Made by a program: the position numbers and the translations under genes. A DNA stretch of 64,000 nucleotides, from contig CM070553.1 in the NCBI GenBank assembly GCA_036346405.1, positions 71,922,976 to 71,986,975 on the forward strand. The letters run 5' to 3'. This DNA comes from Phyllostachys edulis (Eukaryota > Streptophyta > Magnoliopsida > Poales > Poaceae). Shown here piece after piece: positions 33,477-44,483 of the stretch (position 1 is the stretch's first letter; the number at the start of each line of letters is the position of its first letter). Under the pieces are notes generated by a model that saw only the letters and a program-made list of their open reading frames with translations, made no database searches and was not told the DNA's origin.

Positions 33477-33976
33477 ATGGCTGCCTCCTCTTCAGACACG
33501 CCTTGACGCACCTCTCTCATTGACGTTGAGTCGTCTTCTTGAAGAACACTATTTCAACAATGTCTTCACTCCTCTGTCCGAGAATTTGCCGGAGCGGGTG
33601 ACGGCCACCTTCCGCCGTCTTGACATTCTCCTCCGCCGTGTCTTCCGGGTGATCTCTCACTTTCGGCTACCGTGTCGTCGACGTGGTCCTCCAAAACGAA
33701 GTTGCACGTCTCCAAGAGGCTTGTCGTCACTTGGACTGCTTAATCAAGGCAGCAGGCGATCGATTCGACTAGGCCGAGACCCCTCAAGCAAGAGAAGAGA
33801 GCCTATGGGCTCTCTTCGACTTGATTCAACAGTCCGAGGGTCTTCGGGACACACTCGAACGAGCGCGTCAGCGGGTGGACGTATTTCAGGATTCGTTCGA
33901 TCTTAAACCGTCCGCCCCCGCCGCCGCCGCCTACGAAGTATTGAAGACGGAGATAGCAGCCTACCTCCACCACTAG
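33477..33976 (+). pseudogene. Gene-like ORF inside a CACTA derivative, frameshifted, unrecognised
   Basis: It has a promoter-like start: TATATATAG near 33400, about 75 bp of pyrimidine-rich leader, then AAATGGCTGCC at the ATG. The first frame stops after nine codons. The next carries LLEEHYFNNVFTPLSENLP and FRRLDILLRRVFRVI. After a further shift near 33660 a third frame carries NEVARLQEACRHLDCLIKAA and DLIQQSEGLRDTLERARQRV, ending at TAG 33974-33976. The restored length would be about 165 residues, mostly helical and coiled-coil-like. An A-rich run follows at about 34053-34063. It lies between two subterminal repeat blocks, so it may be a host gene carried by a transposon. I do not recognise the family. 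Confidence 0.5.
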
Positions 33977-34080
33977 ATAGGTTTCTAGTTTTTTAATCTT
34001 TTTGTAAGCTACTGGCCACGTTGTTTGGCTATATATATGAAAATTCCAAAATTAAAAAAAAAGTTTGGAGGAGAAGTTAC

Positions 34081-34132
34081 TATATCTATTTGCCCATAGT
34101 AAGAGCTAGATCCTCATCCCATCGGTACTGAA
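34081..34132 (-). pseudogene. Remnant of CACTA transposase
   Basis: This piece repeats 36787-36838 of the large transposase gene almost exactly (CTATTTGCCCATAGTAAGAG and CCCATCGGTACTGAA). It shows that the surrounding element is an internally deleted derivative of the same CACTA family. Confidence 0.75.
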
Positions 34133-34253
34133 GTGTGGAGGTATGTTGATCAGAGCCAGGCGGGGGCCGGCCGGGTTGCTCCACTGCGCGATGGCGAGAG
34201 AGGCGTCCCTTTGCGGCGAAGAAGGTGAACCTGAGCCTTGATCGCGGCGAGAG

Positions 34254-34589
34254 GATATCCTGAGCGGTTCTTAATAAGAACCGCTCAGGATAATTCAGTA
34301 TCATCGAGCGGTTCTAAATAAGAACCGCTCAGGATACTACACGCACGGTTGTAACGTAAAACCGTCGTGATTAGAGATTATCACGCATTTATTTGTGAAT
34401 AGAACCGTCAGTGATACTTCATAAACGGTTCTATTTCTCAACCGCTCAGTGATAGTGACTATCACGTATGGTTCTAAAAATACCGTCTGTGATAGTTGTT
34501 CGCGCCGACCGGGTTCGACGGACCCAACGAGCGGTTCCAAAGGAACCGTCTGTGATGGGGCGTCTACTATAGCCTGTTTTGTAGTAGTG
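34254..34589 (-). mobile_element. CACTA terminal inverted repeat and subterminal repeats (inner element)
   Basis: The - strand starts CACTACTACAAAACAGGC at 34589, a canonical CACTA terminus. It is followed by hairpins of ACGGTTC/GAACCG and AGCGGTTC/GAACCGCT types down to about 34254. The end lies inside the TNPA-like reading frame of another CACTA element, so one CACTA copy jumped into another. The opposite terminus was not found in the window. Confidence 0.82.
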
Positions 34590-35169
34590 CTTTACCCGCA
34601 TACCCAGCGGTGCCGAGTCTGTGGGGGTGCTTGTTTTTTGCCTGGAGGGCCGTGTGCGCCGCACTTTCACTCTTAAATTCATCTGCCGTCTTCTTCGCCA
34701 CAAACTCGGCCCAGGACTCTTCCAAGAATAGATACTTGTGGAAGGGCGGCTTCAGATCCTTCTCCACGTAGTTCTTGACAAGCGTGCTCTTGAAGTTCTT
34801 TCACGCTTTGCACGCCTGTAGCAACGCGTGTCGTCGCACGGAGTCCAAGAGTTCTACTGGGATCTTGAACGATGCGAGAATTTCCGCCAGCACAGCAGTT
34901 TTCAGTGGTTCGGGCACCACCTTCCACGAATCGTAGGTGATCTTTACCCGTTCCCGTGCAACTATTCCGACCATTCTCCAAAATGCGGACGCTGCTCGGC
35001 GAGGATTGATAGGGGTCCCAGACTGATCGACCTCCGTGATGGTAAATTGGCCCGTGGGCCTTTTCGATATTCCTCTTCTTCTATCGCGGTTGGATATTGT
35101 TCCAGAGGATGGTGCATCATCAGACACATGAGGCGGCGATGACTCAGAATGAGCGGAAGACATCTTCAC
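34590..35169 (-). pseudogene. CACTA second protein (TNPA-like, plant transposase Ptta/En/Spm type)
   Basis: Starts MKMSSAHSESSPPHVSDDAP (ATG 35169), a disordered acidic/serine-rich head. Then come RRGISKRPTGQFTITEVD and a helical part with WRMVGIVARERVKITYDSW. After a frameshift near 34790 it resumes with FLEESWAEFVAKKTADEFKS and KNKHPHRLGTAGYAGK, the family's signature. The frame is cut at 34589 by the end of the inner CACTA element. Proteins of this kind bind the subterminal repeats and bring the ends together for the main transposase. It is downstream of that gene on the same strand, as in En/Spm. Confidence 0.85.
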
Positions 35170-35379
35170 AAGAAATAGAACATCATGTGAACAGATGAAA
35201 TCAGCATAAAGCTAAGATTTAACATTTTGATATTGCTATCAGATGTAGAGTAAGCATTCCAATTAGAGCTCAAGTACAAACCCGATTATCAAAACAATTT
35301 CAGTACAAGACTATTATCATCACAGAGCATTCATCTCAAAGCCCACCACACCACATTGCAATGCTTTCCATGAGCGATA
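35170..35379. other. Spacer before the TNPA-like gene
   Basis: No gene was seen. Positions 35260-35350 are a diverged relative of the duplication at 32281-32587, which ties this module to the left one. Confidence 0.5.
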
Positions 35380-35860
35380 TCAAAACAAATACCATATGAA
35401 TAATCGACTAGAACAAATACAAATTCCTAAAACAAGTACAATTATCATGAAGGACCATGACAGATTATTGATAGAAATAGTTAGGAAAGGGCGTGGGGGT
35501 CGATCGGTAACTTCGGCATTGGTTACCTTTGGGCGTCGAGGAGAAGGACGAGCAGGAGCAAGACTGAGCAAGCAGGCGGCGTCAAGGGGAGGCGCGCCAG
35601 CTCGGGAGGGGAGGAGGCGGTGGGCTCGGGCGGAGGCGCGTGGGCTCGGGGGAGGCGCACGGGCAGTAGGAGGAGGCTCGACGGGCTCGGGGGAGGCCTT
35701 GGAGGCCGGAGGAGGAGGCGGCGTCAGACAGGATCGGGGAGGAGTCGCGCGGGAGCTCAAGGAGGCGTCGCGAGCACGTGGCGACAGGCTCGGGGAGGAG
35801 GGAGCGAGAGGAGTTGAGAAACTTAATCGTTTGAGAGTGGCGGGCGCAAACCCTAGCTAG
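35380..35860 (-). other. GC-rich block, possible first exon of the CACTA second gene
   Basis: On the - strand it is an open, Pro/Ser/Arg-rich frame (MSSRATPPRSCLTPPPPPAS) upstream of the TNPA-like ORF. The + strand is open too, as GC-rich repeats often are. It starts about 25 bp after the hairpin repeats, which suits a leader or first exon, but no domain is visible. Confidence 0.35.
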
Positions 35861-35885
35861 AGTCCTAATGTAAATAGGGATGGAC

Positions 35886-36177
35886 ATCACGAGCGGTTCT
35901 AAATTAGAACTGTCATGATACATATCTATCATTTGCGGTTCTAACTTAGAACCGCTCGTGATATGTGATATATCATGACGGTTTTAATAAACAACCGCTC
36001 GTGATATATGATGTATCACGCACGGTTCTCACTTAGAACCGCTCAGTGATATGTGATGTATCACGATGGTGTTAATAAACAACCGCTCATGATATACATG
36101 TATCCTGAGCATGTTTAATAAACAACCGTCTGTGATATACATGTGAGACGGTTTGTAGTTCAAACCGTTTGTGATAT
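35886..36177. repeat. Internal block of CACTA subterminal-type hairpins
   Basis: At least five inverted pairs of ACGGTTNT...ANAACCG with GTGATA/TATCAC flanks. The block lies between the two transposase genes rather than at a terminus, which is unusual for a simple CACTA element. No CACTA end follows. Confidence 0.75.
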
Positions 36178-36412
36178 TATTTTGTATTGGTTAATATCTA
36201 GATCGATCTGTTTATTAGCTAGCCTCAGGAAATGCTAGCCATGCCCTCTGAAACAAGTAGGAAAGACAACAAGTACATGTATATACATCCAATTCACATT
36301 CATTTGAGAAACAATCACATCCATTTCACAGTACAAATCAATTAATTAACTCAAATGAACTAAAATTAACCATTCATCAGAACGTACATATACATATACA
36401 CACATTGTTCAA

Positions 36413-38464
36413 TTAATCTTTACAAATTAGCCCTTCATGATGATCGACGCGTATGTAGCTAGTTTCGTCGTGTTCTTCTTCCTCAACCCTTATGCCGTTT
36501 CCGAAAGAAGGCAACTCGTCAAATTGATTGTATTCTTTCTCGTCCACTACATTCTCAACTCCGACAATCCTCCTTTTTCCATGAAGAACTACGTGGCGCT
36601 TCTTATTTGCCGGGTCGGTAACATAGAAGACTTGAACAACTTGGTTAGCCAGTACGAATGGTTCGTCTTTGTATCCGACACGTTCGAGGTCCACGGTAGT
36701 GACGCCGTGCTTATCGACCTTCACCGGGAGATGGACCCAACGACACTGAAATAGGGGGATCTTGAAAAGCACGTAGTCAAGCTCCCATATCTCCTCTATT
36801 TGCCCATAGTAAGAGCTCCTCAGCCCATCGGTACTGAATGCATCTATGCGGACACCGCTGTTCTGGTTAATGCTTTTTATATCCCGAGCTGCGTATAGAA
36901 TGTGTACCCATTTATGTCGATCCTCGCCATGTTACAATCTGTAAATGTTGGCCCTTTTGCCAACCATGTCAAGATATCACTTGACGAGCTCCTAGCAAGT
37001 CGCTCCTTCAACCATTGGTTGAACCGCTGCATTGTGTTGTCTCGTGATCCAAACATCCGCCGCACGGATTACATTGCCAAGCACGTCCTTGTCTTTGGTC
37101 GATATCTGAGGACACTTCACATGTGTTGCAAGACCGTGAAATGGGCTTGAGCATACGCATCCATATTTGGAGTGATTGCTTTCCTTCCGATGGTCCCGAT
37201 ACCCTCGAGCCTCCCCTCATGGCGAGATCGAGGCACACCTATCGGTTCGACCTGAGCCATGTAATCGACGTAGAACTCAATGACCTCTTCGGTTGCATAA
37301 CCTTCGACGATGCTGCCCTCTGGCCGAGATCGATTCCGTACATATGACTTGAGAATTCCCATGAACCTCTCGAACGGGTACATGCTACGTAGGAACACGG
37401 GCCCGCACATCTTTATCTCCCTCACAATATGAACAATGAGATGGACCATGATATCGAAAAACGACGGAGGGAAATACATCTCAAGATCACATAGAGTCGT
37501 CACCACCTCGTCCTGCAGAGCATCTAGTCCTTTGGGATCGATGACCTTCTGAGCAATTGTGTTAAAAAAATAACACAGCCTCATGATTGTCTCTCGGACC
37601 TTGATCGACAAAATATTTCTAATTGCAACAGGGAGCATTTGTGTCATCAACACATGACCAATCATGAGACTTCATGCCAATTAACTTCAAATCTTTTATC
37701 GAAACAAGTTTCTTCATGTTGGCGAATGTAACCGACAAAACTTTCACGCCATGCAAGCACCGCACGCTCGGTTCTCTCGGCCTTGGACAGAGTGTAACAA
37801 GCAGGGGGAAGGTACGTTAGTCCTTTATCGGTCCTTGTTGGTGCTAACTCAGGTCCGATGTCCATATCAACCAAGTCAAGCCGTGCGTTGACACCATCCT
37901 TTGTTTTGTCACGAATGTTCAAGAAGAGACCAATCAAGCCGCACATACATTCTTCTCTACATGCATGACGTCGATGCAGTGGTGAACTTCTAGGTGCTCC
38001 CAATAAGGTAAGTCCCAAAATATTGATCTCTTCTTCTACATGTTCTTCTTACTTGTCCTCGATTTACATCCTTTCCAAGCACAACATCTAAATCCTTAAC
38101 CATATCATAGACCTCTTTTCCGCTTAAATGCCTTGGAGCCGAATCGCCCTCCTTCTCTCCATCGAATTGTTTCTTCATCTGCGGTATGGGTGAGCCCTCG
38201 AAGGAACCTACGATGACGATGTACACGGTTTTATGCGAGTGATTCAGCCACACACTCTCGGTATCATCTAGCGGTGAGTACAAGCTTTGGCCCTTTTGTA
38301 CTCGCCCGACAGATTAGCAAGGCGGGATAATCATTTATGGTGCGTAACAACAAGGAACGTAAAGTGAAGTTCTCTCGTTTGTACGCATCCCATACCTGCA
38401 CCCTTCAATTCACATTATTTTTAGATCTTCCATCAATGGTGCTAGGTACACATCAATATCATTC
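36413..38464 (-). pseudogene. CACTA transposase (TNPD-like), C-terminal two-thirds
   Basis: The main transposase, which cuts element ends. In - strand order, in drifting frames: the piece after the CATTC insertion site (DIDVYLAPLMEDLK, then a TGA), INDYPALLICR, HLSGKEVYDMVKDLDVVLGK, LVDMDIGPELAPTRTDKGL, a DUF4218-type region (MIGHVLMTQMLPVAI, HLIVHIVREIKMCGPVFLRS, MYPFERFMGILKSYVRNRSR), and a DUF4216-type region (WVHLPVKVDKHGVTTVDL and FVLANQVVQVFYV) ending at 36413. Several frameshifts and stops are present. The N-terminal third continues 19 kb away at 57819-58924, separated by the inserted solo LTR. Confidence 0.92.
38460..38464. repeat. Target-site duplication CATTC (left copy) of solo LTR A3
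   Basis: CATTC immediately precedes TGTGAGACC at 38465. The identical CATTC follows the other LTR end at 57814-57818. The CACTA transposase frame continues across the two copies. Confidence 0.95.
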
Positions 38465-39730
38465 TGTGAGACCCCGATTTATTTGGCTCATAATACTTAG
38501 TCATCCAATTGACCTAGTATTATCAACTAAATAAACCGTGCCTCGAGATATATGTACTTCCCAAGAATTGCAAAGACACACAACTCTTTACAAAAGCTTG
38601 CATCAATTCCATTCAAACACATAGAATGTAACAAGCAACAAACCGAAGTTAATATACATAAAGGATAGTTATTACAAAAGAGAGGCCGACCGGCCAAATA
38701 ACAACAAGACTACTAAGATAACAATGGAAGCAAAAGTGCCATAGAGATGGCCCAAAATAAGAGCCAACCAATGTGCCTTCACACACAAGGCAATCGACCG
38801 ACCGCCAAGCTAGTCGCTTTCCCAACCACCAAGACTCACAAAAGTAAAGCCCTTTGGGCTCTACCTCCTCTGCAACAAAGTTATTAAGCAAAGCAAATGA
38901 GTACAAAATGTACTTGCAAGACGGACGTGTAGTATAACGTAACTATAGTTTAACTACATGCAAGCTTTATTTAAGTGGATGAGGCTTTGGACTCATTTTC
39001 AAATAAAAGCAAGTTTTCATTTGCAATAATGTAATAGATTGAAAGCAATTTGGCAAAGTATTTTTAATTGTTGAAGTAACAACGAGATAATAACATAATA
39101 ACAACACATGAACAACCCGAAGTGACTAACCCAATAGCCACCACAACAATAGCATGAATTACCCATTCATACCACCCATGTCAAGTTTTAATTAAAGGTT
39201 GTAGTCTAGTTCTCACGGGCGTATCCGGCGTGTCCATAACCTAGGGCGAGGCTATTGAATAGTTTTAACCTGCAGGGTGTACCAATGTAGCCACACGTCG
39301 GACCGCCTTTTGCCACATGATTTAGCACACTTCCTTTGGTATGCTTAACACGGCTAAGTCCTCGAGACATTTCCAATGGATGATGCTAATTACGAGCCGC
39401 AACCCACGGGGACAAAGACACATTAGACAGCCTAACCGGTCTGCTAATGCTCCTTCCCAACACCACACACACACATTTTATTTAAACATACCCACCGACT
39501 AGCTCATAATTAACACCTCCCAAAGTACTTAGTCAAGAGAGGTCCCATATCCCCCTCGTGTGGTTAGCACGCAAAATTGCTCAGAACGGTGGCGCAAGTA
39601 ACTCGGTCCTTATTGACTCAAGCATACTACCACATTCCAAAAACCACACCATCCATCCAATATGCCCAAGTCCAAATCAACTTTTATTTTCCGATTTTGA
39701 CTTTACAAAATATCAAAGCACAAGTGCTGG

Positions 39731-39735
39731 ACATA
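39731..39735. repeat. Target-site duplication ACATA (left copy) of element B
   Basis: ACATA precedes the LTR start TGTGAGACCC at 39736 and is repeated at 54036-54040 after the far LTR. The uninterrupted site is visible in A1 near 10677 (GGACATATAGGAG). Confidence 0.96.
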
Positions 39736-40170
39736 TGTGAGACCCTTAATTATTGGGATTGTGCCGAATTATAATTATACTGGTAGCATAATTCTTAATT
39801 AAGGAACAATGTAATGTCCTTAATAAAGATCATACTAGAAGCATAATCATAACAAGTAACAATCCAACAATTAGGTTCCCGGATATATGTCATGCAATAG
39901 TTCCTGTGATTGACGACTATTAGCATATATCCTTAAAACAACATTGCATCATACACATACACAAGGCATACATTACTCACATAATTATACATCAAATATT
40001 ACATTGTATTTCGGTTGCTACAGTATCAGGGTGCTACAGTAACCGAACTGAAATTTTACAGGTGCAAATGACCTTGGGTCATTACAAAAGAGCAAAAGCG
40101 GAAGCAAAAGATAAACACCATCAATGGCCCCATTATCCCGCAGGCTATTGCGTGGAGACTAGAATTAGCA

Positions 40171-40232
40171 TTACTCGTTAGCGTCACCCAGATCGGCGCT
40201 AACGGGCATCTCATAAGGAAAACCATCGTCAC
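40171..40232 (-). other. Predicted LTR terminal exon gamma, family B
   Basis: Begins after CCCCTTGTTGCAG. Joined in phase to exon beta it encodes DDGFPYEMPVSADLGDANE, then TAA at 40173-40171. The 49457-54035 LTR copy has lost the AG of the acceptor and one base of the exon, both at CAG/CTG words. Confidence 0.5.
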
Positions 40233-41605
40233 CTGCAACAAGGGGTCATAAAACCCTGAGTACGAAAGGTACTCAGCAAGACTTACACAAACTAATAAAA
40301 GAAAGTGGTTGTTAGAACCTATACAATGGAATAGAAAGTATATATGCATAAGGTTGACAACAGAAGGTTTAAATGGTTCAGTTTGCATAAAGCGATACAT
40401 CTTAACCTACAATTGCTATATTTTGATAAAGCAGTTTTAATAAATTGATTTGGACTAAAACAGTGAATAAGTGTAATTGTAAACATAAACAGTAACAAGA
40501 ATAAATAACATCTCACAATTAATTGTACAGAACAATCATCATGCCGAACCAATTCCCAAAACCCAAAATTAGAATAACTTCTATACAGGTGACATCAATC
40601 CAAGCGTTGTCCGTAACCGTGGACACGGCTATTCGAATAGTTTTAACCCTGCAGGGGTGTACATCTTTACCCACATGACTTAGTTAGCCCGTAAGCCTCC
40701 GGAATGATAGCACACTTCCTTTGGTATGCCGGTTTGGGTAAACTAAGATTTGGTATTTTTCAACAAGTTAACACTATTGAGTTGGATGACCCATCTGAGA
40801 TTAATCCCGCTTAAACGGTCGATAGCATACATTCAACCGGGCTCACATGTTGTATTGGGAATGCCGACCAGATCAATTAAATGCAAACTCGTGTTAGCCA
40901 CACATATTACACATGATCGGGGCCTCAAGGAACGTACATGCGATGTAACACATCTACGCCTTACCCATCTAAGAACATCGATATCAATATAAGCTCCACA
41001 TGGCATACGACACGGCCCAAGACTTAAGCATCTATGCCATATGAAATCAATACACATGTCCTTACTCTCAGTATCCAACTCAATAGCATTAACCCTTTAC
41101 TTAACCAAACAAATACCATACTCGCATGTGGAAATGCGTTGGGGCTTGAATTGGGCCGTCGAGTTCATCCTTAATCAACCCGCATACAAGACATCCACAT
41201 TTCCCAATTCTCGTGCACAAAGGCACCATCACTAGCATCCACTTGTCCAGATTTGAATTGATTGATAATAGGATTTAGAAGCATTTCCAAATCAAATAAA
41301 CTGAACCAGAATCAAAATAATTATAAATCATTTGTTGTCCCCAAGTCGACAAGCTAAGCTTGCCAAACTCTAACGTTCTATGGAATTGCATGGCTAAGCA
41401 AAAATTAAAACTAAATATTATAACATCACAACTAGCTTAGGTTGAGTGTATGGTTGAATTAAGGATAAGCCACAATTTCAGGGTATAACTAACTAGGAAC
41501 AGGGCATAAATAGATTTTTAGAAATTTGCATGCACAGTGTCACTGTATTTTAGAATTCTACAGTTCAAAAGAATAGGTTCAACATGGTGCAGAGAGGAAG
41601 CTTGC

Positions 41606-41683
41606 CTTGATAATAGTATATGACCTCTTGTTCAGGTTCTTGCAACTCAACAAAAGGTTCAACAAACTCAGAAGGTCCAGATT
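41606..41683 (-). other. Predicted LTR exon beta, family B (78 nt)
   Basis: Lies between TTTATTTCTTTTAG and TATCAAG|GCAAGC. It reads 2 nt, 25 codons and 1 nt with no stop, Glu-rich (FVEPFVELQEPEQEV). It is 15 nt longer than in families A and D but has the same phase at both ends. Confidence 0.5.
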
Positions 41684-42899
41684 CTAAAAGAAATAAAATT
41701 CAATGAGCACAAGTAAAAGAAACAGAGAACAATTTGTGCATAAAAGAAGATATGATCAAGATGGTAATGCATATATAGCAGTATGCTTAAGTTATACTAA
41801 TTTGCTAAGAGTAATAGCCCATATATCTTATCTACTAATACTTACTACCCAGATTTTACACTAAGTCTATAGCTACAGGCATGTAATTTAGGACAGAACC
41901 GATTTTTTTGCTACAGAATAGAATTTAGCTACGAGAACAGGACAACTTGTATTTAAATTAATTATCTAGCTAAACCTCATCTAAATGAAAGATTGAGCTT
42001 AAACCGAGTGTATTAAGGTTGGTGCTGTGAATTAGTAGGTCATTTACCACTTAATAATGTCGATTTAGGGTTTAGGACTTTGCTGTTGAGGTGGTCGGTC
42101 AGACCAAAACAGCAAGGACCTAATTCCAGATTTCGGCTAGTTAGTGAAGTTACAAAACACAAGTACTTAAAAAGGGAGTAATTAATACTAAGATCCACTA
42201 CTGCCATCCTACTGGTTCGGCTTACAAGAAAGAAAAGGCAAGCAGAGCTGTTTTCGGTTGGGTCTATTTAACCAATAGCCAAAACAGCAACAGAGCTTTT
42301 GTCCAGAATTAAGCTACTGTGGCGTGATAAGCTAACCAAAGATTCTAAATGGTTTTAAGGGCTATCTGGATGTCGGTTGAGACCATAAGTCCTTATTACT
42401 AACCCTAGCCGCCCAGATTAAAGAAAGGAGTGGAAATTAGTTATTTGTCGGTTTTGGCCGACAAAATAAAACAGAGAGGGATTTCGTCTTAACAACTAAA
42501 TGGACGATCTTGATAAAAGAAAGATGGTCTACTTATGATACTAGGGTTCGGTTAGAACCTAAGCAAGATGATAAGTCATCAAGAGAAACCCTAAATCTTG
42601 AAAACGACATGAAAGACCGAAAAGTTAAAACCTAACTTTTCGCTTAAAGAAAGGTTAAAGCACCACATGATCGTTGAGTGATGCACCGAATGAGTGATGC
42701 CCTCAGAGAGCTAATAATGATATGAAGTAAGATTTAGACTTACCACTAGGGTTTAAAAAGAAAAGATTAGTTAGGGTTTTGGTCAAGATATTAAGATCCA
42801 AGCTCTAGTCTTTGATCTCGCACAAAAGAGAAAAGGATGGATCTAAGATATAAAGGTCATCGCCACTTTCTTGATGGAAAAAGATGGACTTTAACTCAC

Positions 42900-42966
42900 C
42901 TGATGAGGTTTTCACCAAGGTGGTGCCCCACGGTTGAAGTTGACAGGAGAATAACTTAAGTCCAAC
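42900..42966 (-). other. Predicted LTR exon alpha, family B (67 nt)
   Basis: Preceded by TACTAAT and GTCATTCTTGTAG, which is an ideal plant branch point and acceptor, and followed by CATCAG|GTGAGTT, a near-perfect donor. One frame is open through all 22 codons and leaves one base, exactly what exon beta needs. Confidence 0.5.
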
Positions 42967-43110
42967 CTACAAGAATGACCAAAATCATATTAGTATGAGA
43001 TTTAGGCCTTCTTGGAGTTGAGCAAGGTAGAGGAGTAAGGAAGCTTCACCGGTATGAAGGCAAAGTGAGAGAGCTTCTCCTGGTCAACAATGGCGGTAGA
43101 GAAGAACTAG

Positions 43111-43123
43111 GGTTTATATAGTG
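43111..43123 (-). promoter_or_regulatory. TATA box of the element B 3' LTR
   Basis: The - strand reads CACTATATAAACC. It is followed by a CCATTGTTG stretch also found after the TATA element of family A. The second copy is at 52835-52847. Confidence 0.8.
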
Positions 43124-44283
43124 ATGAGGTCCTCTGTACCACCGAGAATTCTCTAGAATTGGATGAGGTGGCATTGAGGATAGATTTTTGAGAGAAAATA
43201 TCCTCCAAATCACTGTACACTATCTCCATTTCAGGTGAATGGTGCTTACGGTGTACAGGAGGAGATGAAGCAAAGTCGTGCCACTTCCATGGGGGTCCCA
43301 ATGGCAGAGACACTAAGCAGCGCATGCAGCAAGGTCCAACACACAGCCACCGTTCGATTTTGTTTGGGTGGATGCGATTTAGATGCTACAATACACTGAA
43401 ACGGTATGGTGCGATCTGGGCGTGCGATTCGCGACGAACGGCCACGATCAAGGCGCCCTGTAGTGGTCCGGATGTCCCAAGCTACCAGGACCGTCCGATT
43501 TGCAGCCAACGCGCGCGATTTCACGGGCGCTATAGCTGGTCCAATCGGCCCAATCGATACGGATCGTTGGATCAAAATCCAACGGTGGTCGCTTCAGAAA
43601 AAAAAGGATCTCGGTCGCGGATCGGATCGATGTCGTGGGATTTCAATCCAACGGTGGAACTTGACTTGCGTTTGGGATGACCCGCATATTCGCAAATCTC
43701 ACCGTTGGTGAGAAATCAACGCCCACAATCACGGAGGCGAAGCGGACGTCGCAAGAACGTGACCGCGCCGGTTTGCCTTTGGGTTGGGTGAGTCGCTCTG
43801 ATATCGACTTGAGTTCGCACCGGTTAGTTTTACCGATCTGATTCAAAATTTCAAATGGTTTGGTAAATTTGTTTAAAATAGCAAATAAATTTGTAAAATC
43901 CTGAAATTTTGCGAAAGGCTCTTTGGATGATATATTCCCCAAATAAAATTTGGAAACCACTGTTTCTCTTTTAGAAATACATCAATAATTCATTTGAACC
44001 TAATAGGGTTTATTTAAAGACAATTATTTTTCTGAAATCCAATTTAACTTCAAATTCAACAAAATTATTTTTGGGCATAATACTTCATCTAGTTTTGAAA
44101 TAAAATAATTCCAGTCATAATACCAACCAAAGGATGGTATTTCCTTTTGAAATTTTGATCGGTTGGAGTTTGGAATTTAGAAATTTGAGGAGATGAATTG
44201 TAACTTGTTGCCTAATTTGCCAAAATGAGCGGTGATCTTGTGAACGACACCTTATTCTCGCTTATTAGGGCCGAGGTCATACA

Positions 44284-44319
44284 AACCTACCCCTTAAGAA
44301 AATCTCGTCCCGAGATTTA
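44284..44319 (-). promoter_or_regulatory. Element B polypurine tract and hairpin
   Basis: On the - strand the hairpin AAATCTCGGGACGAGATTT (44319-44301) is followed by TTAAGGGGTAGGTT, ending at the LTR boundary. It primes plus-strand DNA synthesis. Confidence 0.88.
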
Positions 44320-44483
44320 GTGATTCGAAGTTGGACAAAGATAGAATTGAAATGATGCTTTAAGAAATAAAACATCGGTTGTCTTTATTTCCTTCAAAGA
44401 CAAGAACAAGATTTCACATGACACATAGTGTTGTCATTACATTTTCTTTTTACATTGCTTTGTTTAACCTTGCCTTTCTTAAT

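Larger units (their letters stand above)
39736..44283 (-). repeat. Element B 3' LTR (4,548 bp)
   Basis: On the - strand it runs from TGTATGACC at 44283 to GGGTCTCACA at 39736. U3 is about 1.16 kb, with CACTATATAAACC (43111-43123) as TATA box. Predicted exons: alpha 42966-42900, beta 41683-41606, gamma 40232-40171. The palindrome module is at 40629-40640 and the hairpin at 40258-40274. Confidence 0.94.

Noticed and set aside
43564..43590. MSA element in family B (GATCAAAATCCAACGGTGG and similar)
   Set aside because: The core AACGG is present but the flank GG breaks the YYA part of the consensus, so it is not counted as a match.
43324..43711. ORFs in the U3 of element B (also 53108-53508)
   Set aside because: They lie upstream of the TATA box and overlap each other on both strands. 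They differ by frameshift between the two LTR copies, so they are not kept as proteins.
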